57,671 nucleotides of DNA from Candidatus Zhuqueibacterota bacterium (GTDB taxonomy: Bacteria > Zhuqueibacterota > Zhuqueibacteria > Oceanimicrobiales > Oceanimicrobiaceae), in contig JAJDAG010000137.1 in the NCBI GenBank assembly GCA_029262005.1, positions 1 to 57,671 of the forward strand. The letters run 5' to 3'. Shown here piece after piece: positions 9,172-16,985 of this stretch. The translations under genes and the position numbers were made by a program. The notes beneath the pieces are model-generated. The model had not been told where the DNA came from. It saw only the letters and a list, made by a program, of their open reading frames with translations, and searched no databases. Within the stretch, counting starts at the first letter, position 1, and each line of letters opens with the position of its first letter.

Positions 9172-10537
9172 TGACGAGGTGGCCATCCTCACTGTGATGG
9201 AGGCCAACTTAAAGAGTGAAGGCTATGAAGTCCACACCGCGGAGGATGGATTGCTTGCTCTGGAGAAATTAAAATGTGATGCTTATGACACGGTGATTCT
9301 TGATTGCATGATGCCAAATCTGAGTGGCATTGAACTCATGCAAAAAATGAAGGCTGCGGACATGGATGTGCCGGTAATTGTCGTTACCGCGCATGGAACC
9401 ATTGAACAGGCTGTGCAGGCTATGCAGATGGGAGCTGTAAGCTATCTGACGAAGCCGGTTAACTATGAAGAATTGTTGCTGGTTGTGAACAATGCTGTGC
9501 AGCAGCAAAAAATGCGACAGGAAGTAAAACGGCTCAGGCGTGAGGTGTCCACGCGATATGGATTCGATAATATTGTCGGCAAGAATCAAAAAATGTTGGC
9601 CATTTTTGATTTGATAAAAGATGTGGCGGAAACAGACGCCACAGTGTTAATTCGCGGAGAAACAGGCACAGGAAAGGAGTTAATTGCCAAGGCATTGCAT
9701 TTCAACAGTCCGAGAAAAAATGAGGAATTTGTTAGAGTCAGTTGTGCTGCTCTGACTGAAACTTTGTTGGAAAGTGAGCTTTTTGGGCATGAGAAGGGCG
9801 CATTCACCGGTGCCCTCAAAACGCGAATCGGACGTTTTGAACAAGCCGATGGCGGTACCTTGTTCCTGGACGAAATAGGGCATATCCCGGCATCCACTCA
9901 ATCAAAACTGCTTCGGGTTTTGCAGGAAAAGGAGTTTGAGCGTGTGGGGGGAAATCGTACGCTCAAAACAGATGTTCGAATTATTTCCGCAACCAACCGG
10001 GACCTTGAACAAGCAGTTGCGGCGGGCGAGTTTCGCGAAGATCTTTATTATCGGCTCAACGTCATCCCTATTACTTTGCCACCGTTACGCGAACGAATTG
10101 ATGACATTCCGCTGCTGGCATTCCATTTCCTGCAACTTCACTCCAGGCGATTCAATAAAAAAGTGCAAGATATTTCCCAGGATGCTGTTCAACTTTTGGT
10201 AAGCCAGGATTGGCCCGGCAACATCAGGGAGGTTGAAAACGTGATGGAACGGGCCGTCATTCTTGAAAAAACGGAGAAAATTTCGCTGGCGCTGCTGGCG
10301 CGATGTATGCCGAGATCCAAAGACGCAAGCTATCGTTATTTTATTAATGAACACATTCCATTCAGCAAACTCAAAGCTGAACTGGTCATGAAGTTTGAAC
10401 GGGAATATGTGGCCAGGCTTCTTGAAAAACATGCTGGAAATATCACCACAGCCGCTCATGCCGCCGGCATGCATTACAAAAATTTTTGTGAAAAGATGAA
10501 ACGCCACGAGCTAAGTAAATGGGATTATAAGGAATAG
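9140..10537 (+). CDS. NtrC-family sigma-54-activating response regulator
   Basis: A 465-residue regulator with a receiver domain (phospho-acceptor Asp55, conserved Lys105), a sigma-54 AAA+ domain with Walker A GETGTGKE (173-180), the sigma-54 contact loop GAFTGA (220-225) and Walker B LFLDE (241-245), and a C-terminal Fis-type helix-turn-helix around HAGNITTAAHAAGMHYKNF. It overlaps its kinase gene and lies ~1.2 kb upstream of the sulfur-oxidation locus. A sigma-54-like promoter lies between the two at 11470. Direct activation of that locus is the natural inference. All catalytic motifs are intact. The ribosome site lies inside the kinase gene and is weak, suggesting coupled translation. Confidence 0.95.
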   Translation: MKRRYRILAVDDEVAILTVMEANLKSEGYEVHTAEDGLLALEKLKCDAYDTVILDCMMPNLSGIELMQKMKAADMDVPVIVVTAHGTIEQAVQAMQMGAVSYLTKPVNYEELLLVVNNAVQQQKMRQEVKRLRREVSTRYGFDNIVGKNQKMLAIFDLIKDVAETDATVLIRGETGTGKELIAKALHFNSPRKNEEFVRVSCAALTETLLESELFGHEKGAFTGALKTRIGRFEQADGGTLFLDEIGHIPASTQSKLLRVLQEKEFERVGGNRTLKTDVRIISATNRDLEQAVAAGEFREDLYYRLNVIPITLPPLRERIDDIPLLAFHFLQLHSRRFNKKVQDISQDAVQLLVSQDWPGNIREVENVMERAVILEKTEKISLALLARCMPRSKDASYRYFINEHIPFSKLKAELVMKFEREYVARLLEKHAGNITTAAHAAGMHYKNFCEKMKRHELSKWDYKE

Positions 10538-10567
10538 CTGAAGCTGTAATTCTTGCCTGAGAAAGTC

Positions 10568-11269
10568 ATGAAGATTCAAAAGATGGTCTTTCGGCCGCAA
10601 TACCTGTCCGCACAGGAAATTTTGACAACCGCAGATCAGGCTTTGGGTACAGAGACCGAATTGTTTACTCAGTGGCCGGCGGTCAATCCGGTCTTCACAT
10701 GTGAAAAAGCGCCCAACCGGGATGCGGCCGGCGGCTATGCTTATCGGCTCGAAGCAGCCATTCCTGCTGAAACTTTCAATACACTGCTGCCCGGCTTTTT
10801 ATCGGCCGATGCTCGGGTCATATTTATCGGAAGCGCCCTGGAGACCGGGTGGGATGTCGTGCCTGAAGAAGATGAGGTCGCGTATCTTTACGCGAAATTT
10901 CAAAATGGCGAACTCAAAAGTGTTTGCAAATTTTGGGGTGAAGTCAGGCATTATGAGACGCGCGGTCAACTCCTGCCAAATCTGGTTCGGTTTAAGCGCA
11001 TTGTTGTCCTCACCCCGGACATCCTGCCTTTCATGGAAGAGGCCTTTTCCGTGTTTTCACAGAGGTGCTACGTCATCGGCGATGTCGCCAGGCGTGTTGC
11101 TGGAAAATTCGATGATTTGAATGAACTGGCTCGGCTAAATGGCGTTACTCTTTCGGGCATGGCGGCTCATATTACGCTTATGGAAAAACTGACGGCTGAG
11201 GAAGCAGTGTTAAGAGCCGGGCGCTTCAGGCTTGATCCGGTTTTCTGGCCCATTTTTACCTCGCAATAG
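10568..11269 (+). CDS. Conserved-looking hypothetical protein, unknown function
   Basis: A 233-residue soluble protein that I do not recognise. It has no signal peptide or membrane segment. It contains a hydrophobic core stretch (ARVIFIGSALETGWDVV), a KFWGEVRHYETRG segment and another hydrophobic strand (LVRFKRIVVLTPDILPF), and only three scattered cysteines. The start is taken as ATG 10568; an in-frame TTG at 10553 lies 15 bases upstream. It follows the response regulator by 30 bases and is probably co-transcribed with the kinase/regulator pair, so it may assist or modulate that system. A weak hairpin follows at 11273-11290. The long uninterrupted frame and operon position support a real gene. 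Confidence 0.75.
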   Translation: MKIQKMVFRPQYLSAQEILTTADQALGTETELFTQWPAVNPVFTCEKAPNRDAAGGYAYRLEAAIPAETFNTLLPGFLSADARVIFIGSALETGWDVVPEEDEVAYLYAKFQNGELKSVCKFWGEVRHYETRGQLLPNLVRFKRIVVLTPDILPFMEEAFSVFSQRCYVIGDVARRVAGKFDDLNELARLNGVTLSGMAAHITLMEKLTAEEAVLRAGRFRLDPVFWPIFTSQ

Positions 11270-11272
11270 CCC

Positions 11273-11290
11273 ACAGGCTTTATGGCCTGT
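11273..11290 (+). terminator. Possible hairpin terminator
   Basis: ACAGGC and GCCTGT pair perfectly around a 6-base loop, 3 bases past the stop codon. The following sequence is only moderately T-rich, so this is weak. Confidence 0.3.
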
Positions 11291-11469
11291 TTGCGAAAAT
11301 AGGGTGTAAATGCCTTAAATAATGATCCCGCAATTTTTATCCATAAACTCAATGCATGGCTGACATTTTTCCTGATTTTCAATCTAAGACTTTGAAAATA
11401 TGCTGATTGCGTGAACTGTGCTTTTCTTAAAAGCTAAAATCTATTTTGCCTTTTGGTTCCGGGTAATTC

Positions 11470-11485
11470 TGGTATAGAGTTTGCT
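11470..11485 (+). promoter_or_regulatory. Candidate sigma-54 promoter of the sulfur-oxidation locus
   Basis: TGGTATAGAGTTTGCT has the invariant GG (11471-11472) and GC (11483-11484) separated by exactly 10 bases, as in the TGGCAC-N5-TTGC consensus; the flanking TATA differs from CACG. It lies between a sigma-54 activator gene and tusA. The predicted start is near 11496. Confidence 0.45.
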
Positions 11486-11757
11486 TTTAGTCGGGATTAT
11501 TGTTTTGAGAAGCTATAAAAAGTTTGACGATGAGGCAAATTTTTATCTGGCAAGTATTAATACCTTGACCGGTAGCGTTGAATGTCTTTTTTCCGACAAA
11601 CAAGCCGGCGGAGGCACTCATCAAATTGATTTCCGTACATCCCTGCCATCAAAATCGAAATGGACATTGGGGCAACGTCCAACCTGCCTTGATCGTTCGT
11701 ATTAAAAAATAACGAAAACGCAATTCGTCGTTGCGTTCACCAAATTGGGAGACAAGC

Positions 11758-12000
11758 ATGGCTGATCACAGTGCGACCAAAACTCTGGACTGCTCGGGAT
11801 TGCTCTGCCCGATGCCTGTTGTGAAAACAAACAAAAGCATGAAAGAACTTCAGGTGGGCGATGTCCTTGAGATGATTTCCACCGACCCTGGTTCGCTGCC
11901 GGATATGACTGCCTGGGCAAACCAGACAAAGCATGAGTTGTTGGAGTCAATGGATGAAGGCAACGATACATACCGATTCTTCATCAAAAAAACGCACTGA
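11758..12000 (+). CDS. tusA: TusA-family sulfur carrier protein
   Basis: An 80-residue TusA/SirA-like protein that carries sulfane sulfur as a persulfide. The catalytic cysteine is Cys17 in the family motif LDCSGLLCPMPVV, with the following Pro conserved. The ATG at 11758 is chosen over a TTG at 11731 because GGGAGA lies at 11747-11752 and the protein then has normal TusA length. It is the first gene of the sHdr locus and precedes dsrE2, an arrangement known from sulfur oxidisers where TusA and DsrE proteins relay sulfur to the sHdr complex. Cytoplasmic. Confidence 0.94.
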   Translation: MADHSATKTLDCSGLLCPMPVVKTNKSMKELQVGDVLEMISTDPGSLPDMTAWANQTKHELLESMDEGNDTYRFFIKKTH

Positions 12001-12094
12001 ATAAATGTCAAAGACCCAAACCGGTGAATCCATGTCTGAAGTTGGCGATGTGAATTTACCCGGGGTTTGATTCTTTTTTAAGGAGGGTACAAGC

Positions 12095-12613
12095 ATGTCA
12101 AAAGAAGACGGTAGACGCCGGTTGGCGCTTATTTCAAGCCAGGGAACATTGGATTGGGCCTATCCGCCTTTCATTCTGGCGAGCGCTGCTGGTGCGATGG
12201 ATTGGGAGGTCGCGATTTTTTTTACATTTTATGGTTTGCCGCTCCTGAAAAAGGAGTTGAGCGCTGCTGTTTCGCCGCTGGGGAATCCGGCGATGCCCAT
12301 GAAAATGCCTTTTGGATCTGCAGGCTTCCAGGCTACAAATTGGAATATTCCCAACGCGCTTATGTCCAATATTCCCGGCTTTGAAAGTGTGGCAACCAAT
12401 TTGATGAAGAAGACTTTTAAAAACAAAGGCGTGGCAACCGTTGGCGAGTTGCGCGATGCCTGTGTGGAAATGGATGTGCGCTTGATCGGTTGCCAGATGA
12501 CAATGGATGTCTTTGGTTTTGACAAAGAGGACTTCATTGATGAATGCGAAATTGGCGGAGCAGCAACCTTTTTGGAGTACGCTTCTGAGGCTGATGTCAG
12601 CCTGTTTGTGTGA
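12095..12613 (+). CDS. dsrE2: DsrE2-like sulfurtransferase-associated protein
   Basis: A 172-residue member of the DsrE/DsrF/DrsH-like family, DsrE2 type. Hydrophobic stretches around residues 20-50 (PPFILASAAGAM, VAIFFTFYGLPLL) suggest membrane association, as reported for DsrE2. Conserved Cys133 in RLIGCQMTMDVFG is the likely persulfide carrier; Cys123 and Cys151 are also present. AAGGAGG precedes the ATG at 12095. It follows tusA, its usual partner, and would pass sulfur from or to TusA. The family call is strong; the direction of transfer is inferred. Confidence 0.9.
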   Translation: MSKEDGRRRLALISSQGTLDWAYPPFILASAAGAMDWEVAIFFTFYGLPLLKKELSAAVSPLGNPAMPMKMPFGSAGFQATNWNIPNALMSNIPGFESVATNLMKKTFKNKGVATVGELRDACVEMDVRLIGCQMTMDVFGFDKEDFIDECEIGGAATFLEYASEADVSLFV

Positions 12614-12639
12614 ATGTCTTTGATAAGGGGCGTATGTAA

Positions 12640-13719
12640 ATGCCAATTCGCCTGGTCGATGCCGGTTCCGTACCGTACCTTCGCTCGCAAACCGTTTATC
12701 ACGGAGTTGCCTGGGCGCGGACGAATGGGACGCCTGATACGATTATTCTAGCATGTCCCATGGAGCCTTACGTTTGTATTGGCCTGCATCAGGAAGTTGA
12801 TAAAGAAGTTGACTTAAACTACTGTGCCCAAAATGATATTCCTGTCGTTCGGCGTGAAGTGGGCGGCGGCGCTGTTTATCTCGATCGTAATCAAATTTTT
12901 ACCCAATGGATTTTTCATCCGCAAAGATTGCCGCTGCGCGTTGAAAAACGATTCGAGTTTTTTGCCGATCCTTTGGTGGCCACTTACAAAGCTCTGGGCA
13001 TTCAGGCTTGTTTTCGGCCAATCAATGACATTCAGGTCAACGGTAAAAAGATAGGCGGCACAGGCGCCGGGGCGATTGGCAACTCCGAGGTGTTGGTCGG
13101 TAACTTTTTGTTTGATTTTGATTTTACTGAAATGGCCAAGGTTCTAAAGGTGCCAAATGAGCAGTTTCGGGGAAAAGTTCACCAGAGTTTGCAGCAATAC
13201 ATGACCACTATGAAACGTGAACTGGGCGCCGCGCCAAGTCATGGGATGGTAAAAGAGCTTTACGTGCAGGCGTGTGAACGGGTTTTGGGTGACGAACTGG
13301 TTGTTGGGAAATTCACCGATGTTGAGTTGCGGGCAATGGAAGCATTTGATGCGAAGTTTACCTCCGCAGATTGGTTACATCAAAAAGGCGGGTTGCAGCG
13401 CGCCGGCGTAAAAATTCATAATGACGTTTGGGTTTACGACGCTACCCGCCAGGCAAAGGGTGGTTCGATTCAAATGACCATTCGCAAGCGTAATAATCAA
13501 ATTGACGATATTTCTATTTTCCCGGATTTTAAGCTTCAACCTGAGCACAGTGTGCAAGCGCTTGAAAATGCACTATTAGGCGTTGAGTTGAGCTCCGACA
13601 ATGTGCGGCGAACCATTGAGGATGTTTATCGACAATTGGATATTCAGTCTCCCGGCGTGCAACTCAACGATTGGGTTCAGGCGATTTTGTCTATAAATGC
13701 CACCCAGGCGCAAGGCTGA
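12640..13719 (+). CDS. Lipoate-protein ligase of the sHdr-associated type, first copy
   Basis: A 359-residue ligase of the LplA superfamily, with the family motif RREVGGGAVYLDRNQ and the lysine-containing loop NGKKIGGTGAGAIG, which should bind lipoyl-AMP. A C-terminal accessory domain of ~100 residues follows in the same chain, as in the sLpl(AB) ligases that serve LbpA in sulfur oxidisers. It would activate lipoate (or octanoate) with ATP and attach it to LbpA. AAGGGG at 12625-12630 precedes the ATG. A second ligase lies at 21535-22689 next to the second lbpA. Which carrier each ligase serves cannot be read from sequence. Confidence 0.92.
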   Translation: MPIRLVDAGSVPYLRSQTVYHGVAWARTNGTPDTIILACPMEPYVCIGLHQEVDKEVDLNYCAQNDIPVVRREVGGGAVYLDRNQIFTQWIFHPQRLPLRVEKRFEFFADPLVATYKALGIQACFRPINDIQVNGKKIGGTGAGAIGNSEVLVGNFLFDFDFTEMAKVLKVPNEQFRGKVHQSLQQYMTTMKRELGAAPSHGMVKELYVQACERVLGDELVVGKFTDVELRAMEAFDAKFTSADWLHQKGGLQRAGVKIHNDVWVYDATRQAKGGSIQMTIRKRNNQIDDISIFPDFKLQPEHSVQALENALLGVELSSDNVRRTIEDVYRQLDIQSPGVQLNDWVQAILSINATQAQG

Positions 13720-13724
13720 CGGCC

Positions 13725-13979
13725 GTGCCGGAGTGGAGGAATAAAGTTTTCAGCCTAAAAGATATTTCCAGGCTTTATGTGGAAAAGGCCGGTAATTGGC
13801 TGTTACTTGAAATACTCGAAACCAATTCGAAAAATGAGCCAAAAAAATTGATGTTGATTGCTGCCAGTCCTGACAAGGATGCGCTGCACGATTACATTTT
13901 ACAAGATGAAAACTGGGACTCGAACAAGAATTGCCTGCTTGTTCTTGCTGATCCCAATAAACCCTGTTCAATTGAGTAA
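13725..13979 (+). CDS. Small hypothetical protein inside the sHdr locus
   Basis: An 84-residue reading frame between the ligase and the dsrE-like gene. The GTG at 13725 lies just after the ligase stop (13717-13719). An upstream in-frame start at 13671 would overlap the ligase gene by 49 bases. The sequence alternates beta-like hydrophobic segments (VFSLKDISRLYVEK, WLLLEILET, KLMLIAA) and ends in CLLVLADPNKPCSIE. I do not recognise the family. The tight position in the operon and the compositional similarity to its neighbours support translation. The start is uncertain. Confidence 0.55.
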   Translation: MPEWRNKVFSLKDISRLYVEKAGNWLLLEILETNSKNEPKKLMLIAASPDKDALHDYILQDENWDSNKNCLLVLADPNKPCSIE

Positions 13980-14007
13980 ACCATTCTACAATATTTAGGA
14001 GCAGACT

Positions 14008-14388
14008 GTGGATGATTTTGAAGGAAAAAAGATCCTGGTGATTCAGACGCACGGTGTGGCAACGCCCACCCGCACTTACTCACCTTTGTTTTACGCAATG
14101 GCAGCCGCTGCAATGGAAATGGAAGTCATGGTGTGGTTTACCATGGATGGCACCAATCAGCTAAAAAAGGGCGAGGCTGAGAAGGTACAACTCGATAAAA
14201 GCAGCGATGTCACACTAAAAACCATGCTTGAGCAGACCCTTGATTCTGAGGTTGAATTACGGGTTTGCCAGCAGAGTCTGGCGCTCTGGGACATGACCAA
14301 AGATGATTTAATTGACGGTGTTGAAATTTTGGGGGCTACCAGCATTATTGACTTGGCGCTCAATTATGATCACGTTATGTATTTTTAA
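14008..14388 (+). CDS. DsrE-family sulfurtransferase (DsrE3-like)
   Basis: A 126-residue soluble DsrE/DsrF-family protein. The GTG start at 14008 is set by AGGAG at 13997-14001; a nearby ATG at 14012 is out of frame. The fold's first strand (KKILVIQTHG), an aromatic-rich helix and a single conserved cysteine, Cys87 in ELRVCQQSLAL, agree with the active-site cysteine of DsrE proteins. It probably accepts persulfide sulfur and exchanges it with TusA. It stands directly before lbpA, so it may load the sHdr/LbpA machinery. The DsrE3 subtype is a guess from context. Confidence 0.85.
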   Translation: MDDFEGKKILVIQTHGVATPTRTYSPLFYAMAAAAMEMEVMVWFTMDGTNQLKKGEAEKVQLDKSSDVTLKTMLEQTLDSEVELRVCQQSLALWDMTKDDLIDGVEILGATSIIDLALNYDHVMYF

Positions 14389-14400
14389 ATTCAGGCGTAA

Positions 14401-14460
14401 CTCATTGAAAAATGAGCTGGTTGTGATTTGGTGATTTGGTAATTTAGGATTTGAGATTTA
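14401..14460. repeat. Short hairpin and degenerate 8-bp tandem repeat
   Basis: CTCATT (14401-14406) pairs with AATGAG (14411-14416) around GAAA. It is followed by GTGATTTG twice and further degenerate ATTT-containing units up to 14460. It lies in the only sizeable gap (93 bases) between dsrE-like and lbpA, so it could be a processing or attenuation site. Confidence 0.35.
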
Positions 14461-14481
14461 TTACAAGCAAGGAGAAAGGGT

Positions 14482-14952
14482 ATGTCAGAGCGCGAAGAGA
14501 TAAGAGGGTGTGTGGTTCTAACCAATTTGCATTATGCAGTGGATGATCACACCTGGGCCATGATCAATGATGACGGTACCGTTACAGTGGGAATGACGGA
14601 TGTCGCGCAAAATTTAGCCGGCGCTGTACTGCATGCTAAAATAAAAAAGGTTGGCGCTGTTCGGGCTAAAGGGAAGCCGGTGGCCACTGTTGAAAGCAGC
14701 AAATGGGTCGGTCCGGTTAAAACACCTGTTTCGGGCGAAATCATTGAAAGAAACGAAGCGGTTGCGGCTGAAGCTCAAATTCTCAATAGAAGTCCTTATA
14801 AGAAAGGCTGGCTGGTCAAGCTGCAACCGTCAAATCTGCAGGCCGAAATTGCCGAGCTAAAAACGGGTGATGCAGCAGTGGCGGCTTATCGTGTTAAAAT
14901 TGAGAAAGACGGCCTCAAGGCATGCGAACATCTTGACGGGTTCGAGGATTAG
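14482..14952 (+). CDS. lbpA: Lipoate-binding protein LbpA, first copy (GcvH-like)
   Basis: A 156-residue GcvH-like carrier. The lipoyl lysine is Lys74 in VESSKWVGP, within a beta-hairpin flanked by TPVSGEIIERNEAV as in glycine-cleavage H proteins. In sHdr systems LbpA carries lipoate that presumably holds the sulfur substrate during oxidation. An AAGGAGAAAGGG ribosome site precedes ATG 14482. The gene leads directly into shdrC1. A second lbpA occurs at 20128-20577, sharing EAEKYVGP-like residues but otherwise divergent. No gcvT or gcvP is present, which favours the sulfur role over glycine cleavage. Confidence 0.93.
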   Translation: MSEREEIRGCVVLTNLHYAVDDHTWAMINDDGTVTVGMTDVAQNLAGAVLHAKIKKVGAVRAKGKPVATVESSKWVGPVKTPVSGEIIERNEAVAAEAQILNRSPYKKGWLVKLQPSNLQAEIAELKTGDAAVAAYRVKIEKDGLKACEHLDGFED

Positions 14953-14976
14953 GCTTACAAAAGGCGGAGAAACACC

Positions 14977-15711
14977 ATGGCTTCAAACGTAACAAGCAGG
15001 CCGAGCACTGCTTTGGACCTGACCGGCAGTAAGTACCGAGATATCCCGTTCGAGGAGAAAGAGCGTCTGTTCGCAGAAGTCAAGGCCGATATGCGATTCG
15101 AGGACGTTCTGTATGGGTGCTACGAGTGTGGAATTTGCACGGCAGCCTGCCCGTCTGCTCGATTTTATCATTTTAGCCCCAGAATTATTGCTCAGGCCGT
15201 GGCCCGTGAAGATGAGGATTTGGTTTACACACTCATGAATGACAGCATTTGGGACTGCTCCCAATGTTTTTCCTGTGACCGCTGTCCACGCCATAATTCT
15301 CCAGGTGGTTTGATCACAGTCATGCGCGAGGTGGCGGTGCGAAATGGGCTGCAAACCGCCCGGGATGCACTTGAAGGCTACGGCCGCATCATTTATAAGG
15401 TGATGTCAACCGGCACTCAGGTTTCTCCTGACATGCTGCAAGCGGATGCTTTCCCTGATTGGGGCAAGCATGTAACCGAGATTGCAGAGAACCTGGATAT
15501 ATGGCGCCGGGCACTGCCGCCGGAAACTTTGCACACAACCGAAACCGGTTGGGAAATTGATGACAAAACCATTATCGAGCTGTATCTGATCTGGCACATG
15601 ACCGGTGTCATGGATATGATAAAGGACATTGACGAAGGCTTGTTTATGATCTTGCAGGATGTTATGGAAGAACGATTGGAAGAGGCGGGTTACGACGAGA
15701 CGTTTGATTAA
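14977..15711 (+). CDS. shdrC1: sHdrC1, iron-sulfur subunit of the sHdr complex
   Basis: A 244-residue HdrC-like protein with two [4Fe-4S] motifs: Cys48, 51, 54 and 58 (CYECGICTAACP, CX2CX2CX3C) and Cys94, 97, 100 and 103 (CSQCFSCDRCP, CX2CX2CX2C). The second is one residue shorter than usual. The remaining C-terminal half is helical and rich in acidic residues. It should wire electrons between the HdrB-like and HdrA-like subunits in the cytoplasm. Order C1-B1-A-hyp is the signature of sHdr operons in sulfur-oxidising prokaryotes. The start ATG 14977 has GGCGGAG upstream. Confidence 0.93.
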   Translation: MASNVTSRPSTALDLTGSKYRDIPFEEKERLFAEVKADMRFEDVLYGCYECGICTAACPSARFYHFSPRIIAQAVAREDEDLVYTLMNDSIWDCSQCFSCDRCPRHNSPGGLITVMREVAVRNGLQTARDALEGYGRIIYKVMSTGTQVSPDMLQADAFPDWGKHVTEIAENLDIWRRALPPETLHTTETGWEIDDKTIIELYLIWHMTGVMDMIKDIDEGLFMILQDVMEERLEEAGYDETFD

Positions 15712-15782
15712 ACCAGACCAACGAAGTAACGCCTGCATCCAAATTGAGATGATATTAGATTTAGAAAAATGAGGTGGAAATT

Positions 15783-16985
15783 ATGGGCGCAAACATTCCT
15801 ATTCACGAAGTCATAAAACCTGCAAAAGAGCGCGGTTTTAAGTGGGATCCGAATGAGGCACCAACTGAGGATTACCACGATGCTCTTGAGCAACTGGAAA
15901 AGGAGGGAGAACTGGAAATTCTCAGGGTGCCGGAGCCATATATAGAGGTTGAAAACAAATACGGCCGTATCAAAAAAATTCCGCTTGAACGCACATGGCA
16001 CCACAAGAGCTGTGGCCAGTGTGGTCACATTCCAGGGTATTCCACATCTATTTTTTGGCTAAACCGCCAACTTGGCCTAGACTATCTTGATCCCAAGGAT
16101 CAAACCTCCTGCACAGCCTGGAATTACTATGCTTCGGCAACATCAAATCCTGCTGCGCAAGCCGCAGTTGCCGTACGCAACTTCGCTGCTGCGGGCGAAA
16201 CCGGATATTTTCCGCTCATTCATTGCGGCACCAGTTTTGGCCATTACAAAGAAACGCGACATGAAATTATTCATCATCATGACCTGCGGCGGCAGGTTAA
16301 GAAAATTATGGAACGCCTTGGCAAGAAACTTGTGATGCCTGAAGAAATTGTGCATTACAGCGAATGGGTGCACGTTATCCGTGATAAAGTGGCTGAACGT
16401 CAAACCATTGACATGAGTCAAATCAAAGCAGCGGTGCATCCGGCCTGTCACTATCATAAACTTATCGCTGAGGATGCCATTTATGATGAGGAAATCTATG
16501 GCGCACAGCGCTCTGCTATCATTACCGGCACTTTGCTGAAGCTGGGCATAGACGTGGGTGACTATTCCACCTGGTACGATTGCTGCGGTTTTGGCTTTCG
16601 CCACATTCTGGTTTCGCGGGACTTTTCACGCTCTTTTTCAACCATGCGAAAAATTGAAATCATGAAAAAAGAGGTGAATCCGGATGTTGTGGTTACGCAC
16701 GATACCGGTTGTGTGACAACCTTGGACCAGAGTCAATTTGCGGCAAAGGCGCACGACCGAGATGTTGGTGTGCCTGTCATGTCTGATTCACAAATTGCCG
16801 CTTTGGCAATGGGCGCACATCCCTACAAAGTTTTACAACTACATTGGCACAACACAGATAACAAAGCATTCCTCCGTAAACTGGGCATTGACGTTGAAGC
16901 AAAGTGGCAGGAATTTGAGGATGCTTGTGAAAAACTAAAATCTGGTGAACAACAATTCCTAACCTGGGAGGACGCAGATGCCTAG
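15783..16985 (+). CDS. shdrB1: sHdrB1, CCG-domain subunit of the sHdr complex
   Basis: A 400-residue HdrB-like protein. ATG 15783 is chosen over GTG 15774, which would place GAGGTGG (15771-15777) inside the gene instead of as the ribosome site. The C-terminal cysteine-rich CCG motif is recognisable from HPACHYHK, WYDCCGFGFRH and THDTGCVTTLD. An earlier cysteine set, KSCGQCGHIPG and QTSCTAWNYY, replaces the N-terminal CCG motif in an atypical form. In HdrB these motifs bind noncubane [4Fe-4S] clusters that handle disulfides; here the likely substrate is LbpA-bound sulfur. The 3' end overlaps shdrA by 8 bases. Confidence 0.92.
   Translation: MGANIPIHEVIKPAKERGFKWDPNEAPTEDYHDALEQLEKEGELEILRVPEPYIEVENKYGRIKKIPLERTWHHKSCGQCGHIPGYSTSIFWLNRQLGLDYLDPKDQTSCTAWNYYASATSNPAAQAAVAVRNFAAAGETGYFPLIHCGTSFGHYKETRHEIIHHHDLRRQVKKIMERLGKKLVMPEEIVHYSEWVHVIRDKVAERQTIDMSQIKAAVHPACHYHKLIAEDAIYDEEIYGAQRSAIITGTLLKLGIDVGDYSTWYDCCGFGFRHILVSRDFSRSFSTMRKIEIMKKEVNPDVVVTHDTGCVTTLDQSQFAAKAHDRDVGVPVMSDSQIAALAMGAHPYKVLQLHWHNTDNKAFLRKLGIDVEAKWQEFEDACEKLKSGEQQFLTWEDADA

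Larger units (their letters stand above)
11270..11757. other. Regulatory intergenic region before the sulfur-oxidation locus
   Basis: About 490 bases with no convincing gene. An ORF at 11481-11705 begins with TTG inside the putative promoter, has no ribosome site and no family resemblance. The region holds a weak hairpin at 11273, a short dyad GCTTTT-CTT-AAAAGC at 11420-11434 and a sigma-54-like promoter at 11470-11485. The stretch from 11490 to 11740 would be a ~260-base untranslated leader if that promoter is used. Confidence 0.5.

Noticed and set aside
11481-11705. Small ORF of 74 codons before tusA
   Set aside because: Starts with TTG inside the candidate sigma-54 promoter, no ribosome site, no family resemblance.
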